The notes beneath the pieces are model-generated. The model was given only the letters and a program-made list of their open reading frames with translations, did no database searches and was not told the DNA's origin. Positions 15,818-24,911 of a stretch of DNA of 64,000 bases are shown piece by piece. How positions within the stretch are numbered: the stretch's first letter is position 1; each line of letters starts with the position of its first letter. The stretch is taken from the NCBI GenBank assembly GCA_963794475.1, contig CAWCDW010000008.1, positions 124,001 to 188,000 on the forward strand, read 5' to 3'. Position numbers and translations under genes: made by a program. The DNA is from GAS188 sp963794475. GTDB lineage: Bacteria > Pseudomonadota > Alphaproteobacteria > Rhizobiales > Beijerinckiaceae.

Positions 15818-16773
15818 CACCACGTCCCTTGCGCCAGCACGAGCGCGACGACACGCTCGATGAGAAGGACGCCGAACAGGGTTGAAAGATAAAGGATCGA
15901 AAATCCGAAAAGTTTCTTCGCCGCGAGGTCCGCCGCCTTCTCGTCGCGTTCGCGATAGAGCTTCACGGCAAGGTGCAGCATGCCGGCGCCCATCAGCAGG
16001 GCGACGAGGCCATAGGCAAGGCCGCCAAGGCCAAGAAGCGCGGGTGTCAGCCCGACCGGAACCAGGAGCAGCGTGTAGATGAGGATCTGCGCGCGCGTCG
16101 CGGAGCGCCCCGCGGCGACCGGCAGCATCGGCACCTTGGCACGCGCATAATCCTCGGAGCGGAACAAGGCGAGCGCCCAGCTATGCGGCGGCGTCCACAG
16201 GAAGATGATGGCGAACATGGTCGCCGCATCGAGCGTGAGGTCGCCAGTCGCTGCCGCATAGCCGATGACCGGCGGCAAGGCGCCGGCCGCTCCGCCGATC
16301 ACGATGTTCTGCGGCGTCGAGCGCTTCAGCCACATCGAGTAGACGACGATGTAGAAGAAGATGGTGAAGGCGAGCAGCGAGGCGGCCGTCCAATTCGCGG
16401 CGAGGCCGAGCGTGATGACCGAGCCTCCCGACATCACGAGGCCGAAGCCGAGCGCCGCCTCACGCGTGATCCGGCCCGCGGGAATGGGCCGGTTCCGGGT
16501 GCGGCTCATGAGCGCGTCGATATCGGCGTCCCACCACATGTTGAGGCAGCCGGCGGCGCCGGCACCCACGGCGACCGCGAGGATCGAGATGAAGGCGATC
16601 ACCGGATGCGGGCGCGAGGGGGCCACCATGAGCCCCGCGAACGCGGTGAACACGACGAGCGACATGACGCGCGGCTTGAGCAGGGCGAAGAAATCGCCCG
16701 GCGTCGCAAGCGAGACCGTCGGCCCGGATTCGCTCCGGCCGCTCCTCGCGATGGCGTCCGTGGCGAGCGTCAT
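15817..16773 (-). CDS. ctaB: Protoheme IX farnesyltransferase (heme O synthase)
   Basis: A 318-residue UbiA-superfamily membrane enzyme that joins farnesyl diphosphate to heme b to make heme O for the oxidase. The first aspartate-rich motif NMWWDADIDALMSRTRNRPIP and the second conserved loop WTPPHSWALALF with YARAKVPMLPV are present, with about nine hydrophobic segments. It lies between ctaD and coxF; its stop overlaps the coxF start by one base. Confidence 0.97.
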   Translation of the reverse strand: MTLATDAIARSGRSESGPTVSLATPGDFFALLKPRVMSLVVFTAFAGLMVAPSRPHPVIAFISILAVAVGAGAAGCLNMWWDADIDALMSRTRNRPIPAGRITREAALGFGLVMSGGSVITLGLAANWTAASLLAFTIFFYIVVYSMWLKRSTPQNIVIGGAAGALPPVIGYAAATGDLTLDAATMFAIIFLWTPPHSWALALFRSEDYARAKVPMLPVAAGRSATRAQILIYTLLLVPVGLTPALLGLGGLAYGLVALLMGAGMLHLAVKLYRERDEKAADLAAKKLFGFSILYLSTLFGVLLIERVVALVLAQGTW

Positions 16774-16803
16774 TGGTCAACCCGAAACCGGCACGGCGGG
16801 CGT

Positions 16804-18444
16804 TCAATGGTCCCCGCCCGTGATGCGCGGCAGCACTTCATATTGATGGAAGGGCGGCGGCGAGGGCAGGGTCCATTCGAGGGTCGTGGCGCCGGCACCC
16901 CAAGGGTTGTTGCCGGCCGGCTCCTTGCGGATGAAATAGGCGTAAAGATTGGCGAAGACGAAAAAGATCATCCCCGCCGCGAAGATGTAGGAGCCGATCG
17001 ACGCGACGAAATGCCAATGAGCGTAGGCATCGGGATAGTCGAAATAGTGGCGCGGCATGCCTGCAAGCCCAAGGAAATGCATCGGGAAGAAGGTCACGTT
17101 CGAGCCGATGAAGGCGAACCAGAAATGCGTCTTGCCGATCCAATCGGGGATCACATAGCCGGTCATCTTCGGGAACCAATAGTACCAACCGCACAGGATG
17201 CCGAACACGGCGCCGAGCGACAGCACGTAGTGGAAGTGGGCGACCACGTAATAGGTGTTGTGCAGCACGTGATCGACACCGGCATTGGCGAGCACGACGC
17301 CCGTCACGCCCCCGATCGTGAAAAGGAAAAGGAAGCCGATCGCCCAAAGCATGGGTGCGGTGAGGCGGATCGAGCCGCCCCACATCGTGGCGATCCAGGA
17401 GAAGATTTTCACGCCCGTGGGTACGGCGATCACCATGGTGGCCGCGGTGAAATACCGCTGCGTGTCGAGCGAAAGCCCGGCTGTGAACATGTGGTGGGCC
17501 CAGACCACGAAGCCGATCACGGCGATCGCGACCATCGCATAGGCCATGCCGAGATAGCCGAAGATCGGCTTCTTCGAGAAGGTCGAGATGACCTGGCTGA
17601 CGATGCCGAAGGCCGGCAGGATCATGATGTAGACTTCGGGGTGACCGAAAAACCAGAAGAGATGCTGGTAGAGGATCGGGTCGCCGCCGCCCGCCGGGTC
17701 GTAGAAGGTCGTGCCGAAGTTGCGATCGGTGAGCAGCATCGTGATGGCGCCGGCCAGCACCGGCAGGGCCAGCAAAAGAAGGAACGCGGTGACGAGCTCC
17801 GACCAGACGAAGAGCGGCATGCGGTGCAGCGTCATGCCGGGCGCACGCATGTTGAGGATGGTCGTGATGAAGTTGATGGCGCCGAGAATCGAGCCGGCGC
17901 CCGCGGTGTGGAGCGCCAAAATGCCGAAATCGACCGCTGGGCCGGGGTGGCCGAGCGTCGAGAAGGGCGCATAGAGCGTCCAGCCCGCGCCGACGCCGTT
18001 GGCGCCCGGCGCGCCCTCCATCTGTGTCGAGAGCAGGAGGAGGCACATGCCGCCGGCCGTGAACCAGAAGGACAGGTTGTTCATGCGCGGGAAGGCCATG
18101 TCCGGGGCGCCGATCATCAGGGGCACGAACCAATTGCCGAAGCCACCGATCAAGGCCGGCATGATCACGAAGAAGATCATGATCAGGCCGTGACCCGTAA
18201 CGATCACGTTGTAGGCTTGCCCATCGGCGAATAAGTGATGCCCCGGCGATTGCAGATTGATGCGCATCAGGATCGAGAAGGTGCCCCCGATGAACATGCC
18301 GACGATCGCCAAGGAGAGATAGAGCGTGCCGATGTCCTTGTGATTCGTCGAGAACAACCACCGCCGAAGGCCGGTCGGATGCGCCGCGTGGCTGTCCGAG
18401 GCCGGATGTTCGGCATGGGGGTTGAAAGCTGCGCCGTAGGCCAT
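16804..18444 (-). CDS. ctaD: Cytochrome c oxidase subunit I
   Basis: The 546-residue catalytic subunit of aa3-type cytochrome c oxidase with twelve membrane helices. It carries the heme and CuB ligands, the HPEVY motif with the cross-linked His-Tyr pair (WFFGHPEVYIMILP), the KKPIFGYLGM loop, VWAHHMFTAGL, and the C-terminal VAHFHYVLSLG heme ligands. It pumps protons while reducing oxygen to water. It lies between ctaC and ctaB. It is intact, in contrast to ctaC upstream. Confidence 0.98.
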   Translation of the reverse strand: MAYGAAFNPHAEHPASDSHAAHPTGLRRWLFSTNHKDIGTLYLSLAIVGMFIGGTFSILMRINLQSPGHHLFADGQAYNVIVTGHGLIMIFFVIMPALIGGFGNWFVPLMIGAPDMAFPRMNNLSFWFTAGGMCLLLLSTQMEGAPGANGVGAGWTLYAPFSTLGHPGPAVDFGILALHTAGAGSILGAINFITTILNMRAPGMTLHRMPLFVWSELVTAFLLLLALPVLAGAITMLLTDRNFGTTFYDPAGGGDPILYQHLFWFFGHPEVYIMILPAFGIVSQVISTFSKKPIFGYLGMAYAMVAIAVIGFVVWAHHMFTAGLSLDTQRYFTAATMVIAVPTGVKIFSWIATMWGGSIRLTAPMLWAIGFLFLFTIGGVTGVVLANAGVDHVLHNTYYVVAHFHYVLSLGAVFGILCGWYYWFPKMTGYVIPDWIGKTHFWFAFIGSNVTFFPMHFLGLAGMPRHYFDYPDAYAHWHFVASIGSYIFAAGMIFFVFANLYAYFIRKEPAGNNPWGAGATTLEWTLPSPPPFHQYEVLPRITGGDH

Positions 18445-18512
18445 GGCGGGTTTCCTTCAGCTAGTCGTGCGGCCAGTCTTGCGATGTAGGCGGTCCTGAC
18501 CGCCCTTCAGTT

Positions 18513-19401
18513 TCAAGGCGCGAGAGTTCCAGCGTCGGCGACGCGGGCGGGCGAGGCGCCGTTCGAGGCGAACTTCGCCTTCGCCCCCTTCAACCATTCG
18601 GCGTAGCGCTCGGGAGAAACAATGTGGAAAGCGAGCGGCATCTCGGAATGCTGATCGCCGCAAATCTGCGTGCATTGGCCGTAATAGAGGCCTTCCTTGT
18701 CGACCTGGAACCAGACCTCGTTGTTGCGGCCAGGAATGGCGTTCACCTTCACTCCGAAGGCTGGAAGATTGAAGCCATGGATCACGTCGGTCGATGTGAC
18801 CTCGACCTTGATGATCTTGCCGACCGGCAGCACGACCTCGTTGTCGACCGCGAGCAACCGGGGCGCATCCTCGGGCGAGGTCCCCTTGGCAATGAGCTCG
18901 CTCCGCTCTTTCTCATTGAGCATCCTGGACACGATGGAGAAGCCACCGCCCTGATCCTTCGGATAATCGTAGGTCCACAGCCATTGCGAGCCCGTCGCCT
19001 TCATCACGATGTCCGGCGGGCGGCGGGACGAGCTTGTAGCGCAAGAGGCTGAAGGAGGGGATGGCGATGCCGACCAGAATCATGACCGGAACGATCGTCC
19101 AGATGATCTCGAGGAAGGTGTTGTGCGTCGTCCGGCTCGGGACGGGGTTGCGTGACTCGTGGAAGCGAAACAGGGCGTAGAGGATCATCGCCAGCACGAA
19201 GACGGTGATGAGCGTGATGATCACGAGCAAGCCGTCATGGAGCGAGTTGATTCTTTCCCCGATCTCCGTCACCTGCGGCTGCAGGCCCAGTTGCCAGGGG
19301 CGCGGCTGGCCGATCGCCTCGGCGCAGGCGGGGCTCGCAAGCAGCGCCGCGGCAAGGCTCGAAAGCGCCGTCTTCGCGCCTGCCCTGGCATTCATCGACA
19401 T
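18513..19401 (-). pseudogene. ctaC: Cytochrome c oxidase subunit II, frameshifted
   Basis: Two adjoining reading frames together encode a normal subunit II of about 295 residues. The first (from the ATG at 19401, with GAGGA about 6 nt before it) has the signal peptide, two membrane helices and runs to LLRYKLVPPPA, then goes out of frame and stops at 18913. The second resumes at DIVMKATGSQW and carries the complete CuA site (CTQICGDQHSEM) to the stop at 18513. Removing one C from the CC at 19013-19014 of the plus strand restores one frame. The rest of the oxidase cluster is intact, so a sequencing error in a GC-rich run is as likely as a real mutation. Confidence 0.85.
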
Positions 19402-19647
19402 TCTGTTCCTCGTCATGACCATTGCCCGATCGGTCCGCACGCCCCGCGCCGAGCGCGGCGGTCGAGCGGCTCCCCTCGCGCGTCAAACCACAAACGCGTG
19501 CGGGGCGCAACGCCGCCGTCCCCGCCTAATTGCCGCATCCAGGGCCCGGTTTCAGAGGCTGGCTCCGGGTCGGGAAGCTTCGAGCCGCAGGGGCGATGCC
19601 GCCACACGGTTTCCTTGACAGCGACAAAATCGCATGGTCCGAACGGC

Positions 19648-19668
19648 GGCAGCGGCCGCGCCGCTGCC
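19648..19668 (+). promoter_or_regulatory. GC-rich hairpin in leader of the IalB-like gene
   Basis: A perfect 9-bp stem (GGCAGCGGC paired with GCCGCTGCC, loop CGC) about 30 nt before the start codon at 19700. A TTGACA at 19615-19620 could be a -35 box, but no good -10 follows. The roughly 300 nt between ctaC and this gene is the divergent control region for both; beyond these elements I see nothing definite in it. Confidence 0.4.
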
Positions 19669-19699
19669 GATCCGACCCGATCCGAGGAATGAGGCCGCA

Positions 19700-20245
19700 A
19701 TGAAACGACCGAGCTGTGGGCTTGATGCTAGGAGCCGGCACGGAATCATCGCTTCCATCACAGCTTTCGCGGTCGCGGCAGGCCTTGGCATCATGGTCGG
19801 CTTCCCGGCCAAGGCCGAAGGCGTCATCAAGGCGACCAATGGCGATTGGGAGACGCGCTGCGACACGCCCACGGGGGCCAAGGGCGAGCAATGCGCGATG
19901 ATTCAGAACGTGGTGGCGGAGGACCGGCCGAATATCACGCTTCTGGTGATCGTGCTGAAGCCTGTGGACAAGAAGAAGCCTTTGTTGCGGGTGGTGGCGC
20001 CGCCCTTCGTCTTCCTGCCGACCGGGCTTGGCCTCAAGATCGATCAGGTGGATGTCGGCCACGTGCCTTTCGCGCATTGCTTCGGCAGCGGCTGCTTCAG
20101 CGAGGTCGAGATGGACGAGAAGCTGATCAGCCAGCTGAAAACCGGCACGACGGCGACCTTCATCGTCTTTCAATCGGCCGATGACGGGGTTGGAATTCCG
20201 GTCTCGCTCAACGGTTTTGCCAAGGCGTTCGACAGCCTGCCCTGA
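19700..20245 (+). CDS. Invasion-associated locus B (IalB)-like exported protein
   Basis: A 181-residue secreted protein of the IalB family, common in Hyphomicrobiales and first named in Bartonella. A signal peptide covers about residues 1-40. The mature part opens with the family pattern GDWETRCDTP, then EQCAMIQNV, and later VPFAHCFGSGCFSEVEMD with conserved cysteines that probably form disulfides. The ATG at 19700 (MKRPSCG) follows GAGG. The biochemical role is unknown in free-living species. Confidence 0.85.
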   Translation: MKRPSCGLDARSRHGIIASITAFAVAAGLGIMVGFPAKAEGVIKATNGDWETRCDTPTGAKGEQCAMIQNVVAEDRPNITLLVIVLKPVDKKKPLLRVVAPPFVFLPTGLGLKIDQVDVGHVPFAHCFGSGCFSEVEMDEKLISQLKTGTTATFIVFQSADDGVGIPVSLNGFAKAFDSLP

Positions 20246-20324
20246 GGCGATCCGGGCGCGGCTCGATCCCGAGATCGCGAAAGGCGCTCGGGAACGGTGA
20301 CGAGGTTTTTGAGGGTTGAAAGAG

Positions 20325-21044
20325 ATGATACGCGGATTGGGGTCGAATCTCGACGGTTTGCGGTGGCGCTGGGCGCGGCCGGGCACGGCACGCCTGCCGG
20401 CCGCGCTCGCGCTTTGCGCTTGCCTTTCGGCTTGCGGCTCGCTCGGCTTCGGGGGCAGCTCCGACGAGGACGCGCCGGCTGCGCCGCCCTCGCCGACCAA
20501 GCAATTTCTGGAAAACCTGGCGCTCGGCGGCCCCGCGCCCGCGACGACACCGGCGCCCAACGCGCAAACACGCTTTCCCGACGCGGTGAAGCAAAAGGAA
20601 GAATTGGATTGTCCCGTCCTCGACGTCGCGGCGAACGGGGCGGCGATGCGGGATTTCGCCGGCGGCTCGGAGGCGGGCGCGCAAGCCTTGCGCCATCAGA
20701 TCTCGATCACCAATCTGGCGCGCGAGTGCAAGGACGCAGGCACGAATATCAGCATGAAGCTCGGCGTCGAGGGCTCGGTTCTTCTCGGGCCTGCCGGCTC
20801 GCCAGGCACCTTCACGGTCCCGCTCGTCTTCGAGGCGCGCATCAAGGACAAGGTGGTTGCCACACGCCGTGAAGTCCTTTCAGTGACAATTCCGTCCGGC
20901 GAGACGCGCGCCTCCTTCAATACGGTCGTCAACGATTTCGTCATTCCGAAGGATGACGACACCGATGTTTTCGTCGGCTTGAACCAGGGCGGCGGCGCTG
21001 GACCGCGTGTTGGCGCGCACAAGCGGCGGAAGGCGAAGAGCTGA
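20325..21044 (+). CDS. Putative lipoprotein of unknown function
   Basis: A 239-residue protein with a lipobox (LSAC, Cys37) after a hydrophobic segment, so it is probably an outer- or inner-membrane lipoprotein. A Gly/Ser/Pro/Ala-rich linker follows, then a mixed domain with DCPVLDVAANG and a C-terminal beta-rich stretch ending FVGLNQGGG and a basic tail. It resembles a group of alphaproteobacterial hypothetical lipoproteins, but I know no function. The ATG at 20325 is chosen; a TTG nine bases upstream is possible but lies too close to the ribosome binding site. It lies 79 nt downstream of the IalB-like gene on the same strand. Confidence 0.72.
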   Translation: MIRGLGSNLDGLRWRWARPGTARLPAALALCACLSACGSLGFGGSSDEDAPAAPPSPTKQFLENLALGGPAPATTPAPNAQTRFPDAVKQKEELDCPVLDVAANGAAMRDFAGGSEAGAQALRHQISITNLARECKDAGTNISMKLGVEGSVLLGPAGSPGTFTVPLVFEARIKDKVVATRREVLSVTIPSGETRASFNTVVNDFVIPKDDDTDVFVGLNQGGGAGPRVGAHKRRKAKS

Positions 21045-21127
21045 CGCGCATTCAGCGCCGCCGGTCGAATTCTCATCCATCCATGATTTGATTTTCTGGC
21101 CGCCTCTTGGCCGTATTTCTTATCGCG

Positions 21128-21172
21128 GTCGCGACGATTGCTTCGCGACACGAGATGACTTCGAGCTATACT
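21128..21172 (+). promoter_or_regulatory. Putative promoter/operator of the sugar ABC operon
   Basis: A perfect inverted repeat GTCGCGA (21128-21134) / TCGCGAC (21143-21149), separated by 8 nt, lies about 18 nt before a TATACT (21167-21172) that could be a -10 box. No good -35 box is seen, so the repeat occupies the place where a repressor or activator would bind. This is inference from spacing; it is about 110 nt before the first gene of the importer. Confidence 0.4.
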
Positions 21173-21284
21173 TGTCGGCGCGTGCTCATGCTGGTGCGGC
21201 TTCCCCGACTATGCCACACTTCCTTTCCGCGCCCGCCATCCGCATGGCGAAAGGATGCGGGCTCGCATATTCAGGGAGCGTGAC

Positions 21285-22313
21285 ATGTCCGAGGAAAAGA
21301 CCGTTTTGCCGCATTCGCGGCGTGACTTCTTCCGCACGGCCGCTGCTTCTGCGGGCGCCGCCACGGCGCTTCTGGGAGGCTTGAGCCTTAGCCCGGCCCT
21401 TGCGGCAAGCGCCGTGGGCCGGTCCGACAAGCCGCTCAAGGCGGCTTTTTCCAACGCGGGCTTGCAGGCGACCTGGTGTGCCCAAGGCAAGCAAGCCGCC
21501 GAATATTGGGGCAAATTGTTCAATGTCGATGTGACCTGGTTCGACGGCGAGCTTGACGCCGTGAAGCAGCGCGCCGCCATCGACAACATGGCTTCGCAAA
21601 AATGGGATTTCGTCGCCATCCAGGCGTTCGGCATCGGCACGCTCACCGCGCCGGTGCAGAAGATGATCGACGCCGGCATTCCGGTGATCGACATGGACAC
21701 GCTCATCGCTCCCCTCGACCAGATCAAGGTGCACAGCTTCCTCGCGCCCGACAACGAGTTCATGGGGGCGTCCGTCACCCAGGCGCTCGTCTCGGCGCTT
21801 GGCGGCAAGGGCAAGATGATCATGACGCAAGGCGCGCTCGGCCATACCGGGGCGCAAGGGCGCGCCAAGGGCTTCGAGACGGTGGTCAAGCAATATCCGA
21901 ACATCGAGGTGCTCGACACGCAGCCCGCCGATTGGAGCGTGTCGAAGACGGCGCAGCTTTGGGAGACCTATCTCACCAAATATCCGCAGATCGACGCGGC
22001 CTTCTTCCACAATGACGACATGGCGCTCGCCGCCTACAACGTGATGAAGGCGCATAACCGCACCAACATCCTGATCGGCGGCGTCGACGCCATGCCGCCC
22101 GCCATCCAAGCGGTGTCGGAAGGACGGATGTACGCGACGGTGCGCAATCCCTCCTGTCGCATCCATGGTGGCGCGATCATCGCCGGCGTCGCCGCGGTGA
22201 ACGGCGAGAAGACCGATCAAGGCATCCCAAAGAACATCGTCACCGACGGGCCGGTGGTGACCAAGGCCAACGCGGCCGGGATGCAATGGATGGAGGATCA
22301 CTTCCTCATCTGA
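21285..22313 (+). CDS. Ribose-type ABC importer, substrate-binding protein
   Basis: A 342-residue periplasmic binding protein of the pentose/ribose family (periplasmic binding protein type I). The N-terminus has a Tat signal (SRRDFFR at residues 11-17, then AAASAGAATALLGGLSL), unusual among RbsB-like proteins, which mostly use Sec. The mature part shows two lobes with DFVAIQAFGIGTLTAPVQKMIDAGIPVIDMDT and FHNDDMALAAYNVMKAHN. The ATG at 21285 has GGGAG upstream. It starts a three-gene operon with ATPase and permease. The ligand is unknown; methylthioribose is a candidate because mtnK faces the operon. Confidence 0.88.
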   Translation: MSEEKTVLPHSRRDFFRTAAASAGAATALLGGLSLSPALAASAVGRSDKPLKAAFSNAGLQATWCAQGKQAAEYWGKLFNVDVTWFDGELDAVKQRAAIDNMASQKWDFVAIQAFGIGTLTAPVQKMIDAGIPVIDMDTLIAPLDQIKVHSFLAPDNEFMGASVTQALVSALGGKGKMIMTQGALGHTGAQGRAKGFETVVKQYPNIEVLDTQPADWSVSKTAQLWETYLTKYPQIDAAFFHNDDMALAAYNVMKAHNRTNILIGGVDAMPPAIQAVSEGRMYATVRNPSCRIHGGAIIAGVAAVNGEKTDQGIPKNIVTDGPVVTKANAAGMQWMEDHFLI

Positions 22314-22322
22314 GGCCAGGCG

Positions 22323-23822
22323 ATGGGCACGACCGCCCCGGTCATCGAGCTCGTGGGCGTCTCCAAATCCTTCGGCGGCGTCGCGGCCTTGCGCGATGTC
22401 GGCTTCGTCCTCGAGACCGGTGAGATCCATGGTCTCGTCGGGGAGAACGGGGCCGGCAAATCGACGCTGATGAAGATCATCGCCGGCGTGCACGGGGATT
22501 TTATCGGCGAATTGCGTCTCGACGGGCGCGAGGTCCGCTTCCGCTCGACGCGCGATGCGCTCGCCGCCGGCGTCGGCATGGTGCATCAGGAATTGAGCAT
22601 CGCGCCCGATCTCAGCGTCGCCGAGAATGTCTTCCTCGGCTCGCAACCGGTGAACCGAGCCGGCATCGTGCAATGGCGGCGCATGGCGGACGAGGCGCGC
22701 CGCCTGCTTGCCGGACTTGGCCTCGACATCGATCCCGGCGCGCGCATCGGCGATCTGCCGATCGGCCTCCAGCAGATGGTCGAGATCGCGCGCGTGCTGT
22801 TTTCGGGCGCGCGCATCATCATTCTCGACGAGCCGACCTCCGCTTTGTCGCCGCCGGAGGTCGAGCGCCTGTTCGCGGTGTTGCGGCGCTTGCGCGACGA
22901 TGGGCGCAGCATCGTCTTCATCTCGCATTTTCTCGACGACATTCTGCGCGTCTCCGACACCGTGACGGTGTTCCGCAACGGGCGCAAGATCGCGACGACA
23001 CGGGCTTCGGAGACGAGCAAGGCCGCCCTCATCGAGCGCATGATCGGCGCCGGCCATGAGGAGCTCGGCGAGAGCTACCGCGCCGATATCCGCCTCGACA
23101 GTCAAAGCGCCGCCCCGGTTGTGCTCGAGGCTCGCGGCCTCTCGCTCGGCCGGGCCTATCGGGAGGTCTCGCTCGAGCTTCGGGCGGGCGAGGTGCTCGG
23201 CCTTTACGGCTTCATGGGCTGCGGCCAGATCGAGCTCGTGCGAAGCCTGTTCGGCAAGCTGCAACCCGACGAAGGCGCCTTGCGCGTCGCCGGGCGCGAA
23301 ACGCGCTTCGCGAGCACCTCGGCGGCGCGCCGCGCGGGCATCGCCTTCGTGCCGGAAAGCCGGCGCGCGATGCTCTTTCACGCCGAACCGCTCTACAAGA
23401 ACACCTCGGTGAGCACGCTCGAGCGGATCTCGCGGTTTCTTCTGAAACCGGCGCGCGAGCGCGAGATCGCGCGTGCCCAGATCGAGAAGCTGCAGATCAG
23501 GCCGCCGCGCCCCGACGCGCTTCTCGGCTCATTTTCGGGCGGCAACCAGCAGAAGGTGGGCCTCGCGAAATGGTTGAGCTTTCCGCCGAAGGTCCTGATC
23601 TTGAGCGAGCCGACGCGCGGCATGGATGTGGGCGCCAAGGAGGATGTGGTGCGGATCGTGCGCGGCTTGCGCCAGGATGGGCTCGCCATCCTGGTCGCCT
23701 CGACCGAGCCCGAAACGGTGCTCTCGCTCGCCGACCGCGTCATGGTGATGAAGAAGGGCGCCGTGGTGCGCGAATTCAAGAATGAGGTGATCAGCAAGGA
23801 TCGCCTGCTCGAGGCGGCGTGA
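22323..23822 (+). CDS. Ribose-type ABC importer, tandem ATPase
   Basis: A 499-residue ATP-binding protein with two fused ABC domains, as in RbsA/XylG. First domain: Walker A GENGAGKST, signature-like GLQQMVEIARVL and Walker B IIILDEPTSAL. Second domain: a degenerate P-loop (GFMGCGQIE, as usual in this family), signature FSGGNQQKVGLAKWL and Walker-B-like LILSEPTRGMDVGA. It starts 9 nt after the binding-protein stop and runs into the permease gene. It powers import of a carbohydrate. Confidence 0.94.
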   Translation: MGTTAPVIELVGVSKSFGGVAALRDVGFVLETGEIHGLVGENGAGKSTLMKIIAGVHGDFIGELRLDGREVRFRSTRDALAAGVGMVHQELSIAPDLSVAENVFLGSQPVNRAGIVQWRRMADEARRLLAGLGLDIDPGARIGDLPIGLQQMVEIARVLFSGARIIILDEPTSALSPPEVERLFAVLRRLRDDGRSIVFISHFLDDILRVSDTVTVFRNGRKIATTRASETSKAALIERMIGAGHEELGESYRADIRLDSQSAAPVVLEARGLSLGRAYREVSLELRAGEVLGLYGFMGCGQIELVRSLFGKLQPDEGALRVAGRETRFASTSAARRAGIAFVPESRRAMLFHAEPLYKNTSVSTLERISRFLLKPAREREIARAQIEKLQIRPPRPDALLGSFSGGNQQKVGLAKWLSFPPKVLILSEPTRGMDVGAKEDVVRIVRGLRQDGLAILVASTEPETVLSLADRVMVMKKGAVVREFKNEVISKDRLLEAA

Positions 23823-23839
23823 GGCGAGGACCGAAGGGC

Positions 23840-24868
23840 ATGAACGCATCGCTCACCGACGAGAAAGGTCGAGCCCGGCGAGCGGGCATCGGGGCGATTA
23901 TGCGCGGCCAGATGCGCAACATCGCGCCTTTTCTCACGCTCATCTGCCTCGTCGCCTTCTTCGGCTTCGCCAGCCCCTCCTTCACGACGCTCGACAACCT
24001 CGGCAACATCCTGACCCAGGTGTCGGTGACCGGCATCATCGCGGTCGGCCTCACCTTCGTCATCCTGTGCGCGGAGATCGATCTGTCGATCGCGAGCGTG
24101 GCGAATGCGACGGGCATCGTCGTCGCCTATTTCACTGCGCAGGAATCCTATGTGAACATCGCCAACCTGCCGCTGCCCGGCGCGGCGGCGATCGTGCTCG
24201 CGCTTGCCGCGTGCCTCGGGCTTGGCCTCCTCAACGCGCTCGGCATCACCCTCATCGGCATTCCCTCCTTCATCATGACCCTCGCCATGATGCAGATCGG
24301 GGCCGGCATCTCGGCGCTCCTCGTGCGCGGCCAGATCGCCTACAAGGTGCCCGATCTCGTCGCGACCTTGGGCGCGGGCTCGATCGGCGGCATACCCTGG
24401 ATCGTGGTGGTCGCCGCGGTGCTTTTGCTCCTCGGCCATCTCGTGCTCACCTACACGCGCTTTGGCCGCTACGTTTACATCGTCGGCGGCAACCGCGAGG
24501 CCGCCGAATATTCGGGCCTCAACGTCAAGCTCATCGTCGGTACCGTGATGGTGATCTCAGCGGCGTGCTCAGGCATCGCGGGCATGCTCGGCGTCGCCCA
24601 TTTCGGGAGCGCCCAGCAGAACGAGTTCGACACCTACCTCCTCGATGCCATCGCGGCGGTCGTCGTTGGCGGCACGAGCCTCTTCGGAGGGCGCGGCGGC
24701 ATCGGCAACACCATTGTCGGCCTTTTCGTGCTCGGCGTGCTCAACAACGGCCTCGACCATGTGAAGATCGATTCCTTCCTGAAGATCCTGATCCGCGGTC
24801 TCATCCTGCTCGCGGCGCTCATCATCAACGTCTACGCGCAAAGGTTGCGCGAAACGGCCGAGGATTGA
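23840..24868 (+). CDS. Ribose-type ABC importer, permease
   Basis: A 342-residue inner-membrane permease of the RbsC family, with about ten hydrophobic segments. Family motifs: GLTFVILCAEIDLSI, GIPSFIMTLAMM, YIVGGNREAAEYSGLNV and the coupling region AAVVVGGTSLFGGRGG. I chose the ATG at 23840; a GTG at 23819 overlapping the ATPase stop (GTGA) would add seven residues and is equally possible. It ends the operon, convergent with mtnK 43 nt away. Confidence 0.93.
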   Translation: MNASLTDEKGRARRAGIGAIMRGQMRNIAPFLTLICLVAFFGFASPSFTTLDNLGNILTQVSVTGIIAVGLTFVILCAEIDLSIASVANATGIVVAYFTAQESYVNIANLPLPGAAAIVLALAACLGLGLLNALGITLIGIPSFIMTLAMMQIGAGISALLVRGQIAYKVPDLVATLGAGSIGGIPWIVVVAAVLLLLGHLVLTYTRFGRYVYIVGGNREAAEYSGLNVKLIVGTVMVISAACSGIAGMLGVAHFGSAQQNEFDTYLLDAIAAVVVGGTSLFGGRGGIGNTIVGLFVLGVLNNGLDHVKIDSFLKILIRGLILLAALIINVYAQRLRETAED

Positions 24869-24884
24869 GCCTCGCCGCGAGGCT
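24868..24884. terminator. Short hairpin between convergent importer operon and mtnK
   Basis: A 7-bp stem AGCCTCG / CGAGGCT with a 3-nt loop begins at the last base of the permease stop codon. There is no T-run on either side, so it is only a candidate bidirectional terminator. Confidence 0.4.
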
Positions 24885-24911
24885 TGGCAGGCGGCGCTCG
24901 TGCGATGCAAT

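Noticed and set aside
15973..18234. 753-residue plus-strand frame opposite ctaB and ctaD
   Set aside because: Antisense shadow of two well-conserved membrane proteins; no recognisable domain.
21186..23381. 731-residue minus-strand frame opposite the ABC importer genes
   Set aside because: Antisense shadow; the plus strand encodes an intact binding protein and ATPase.
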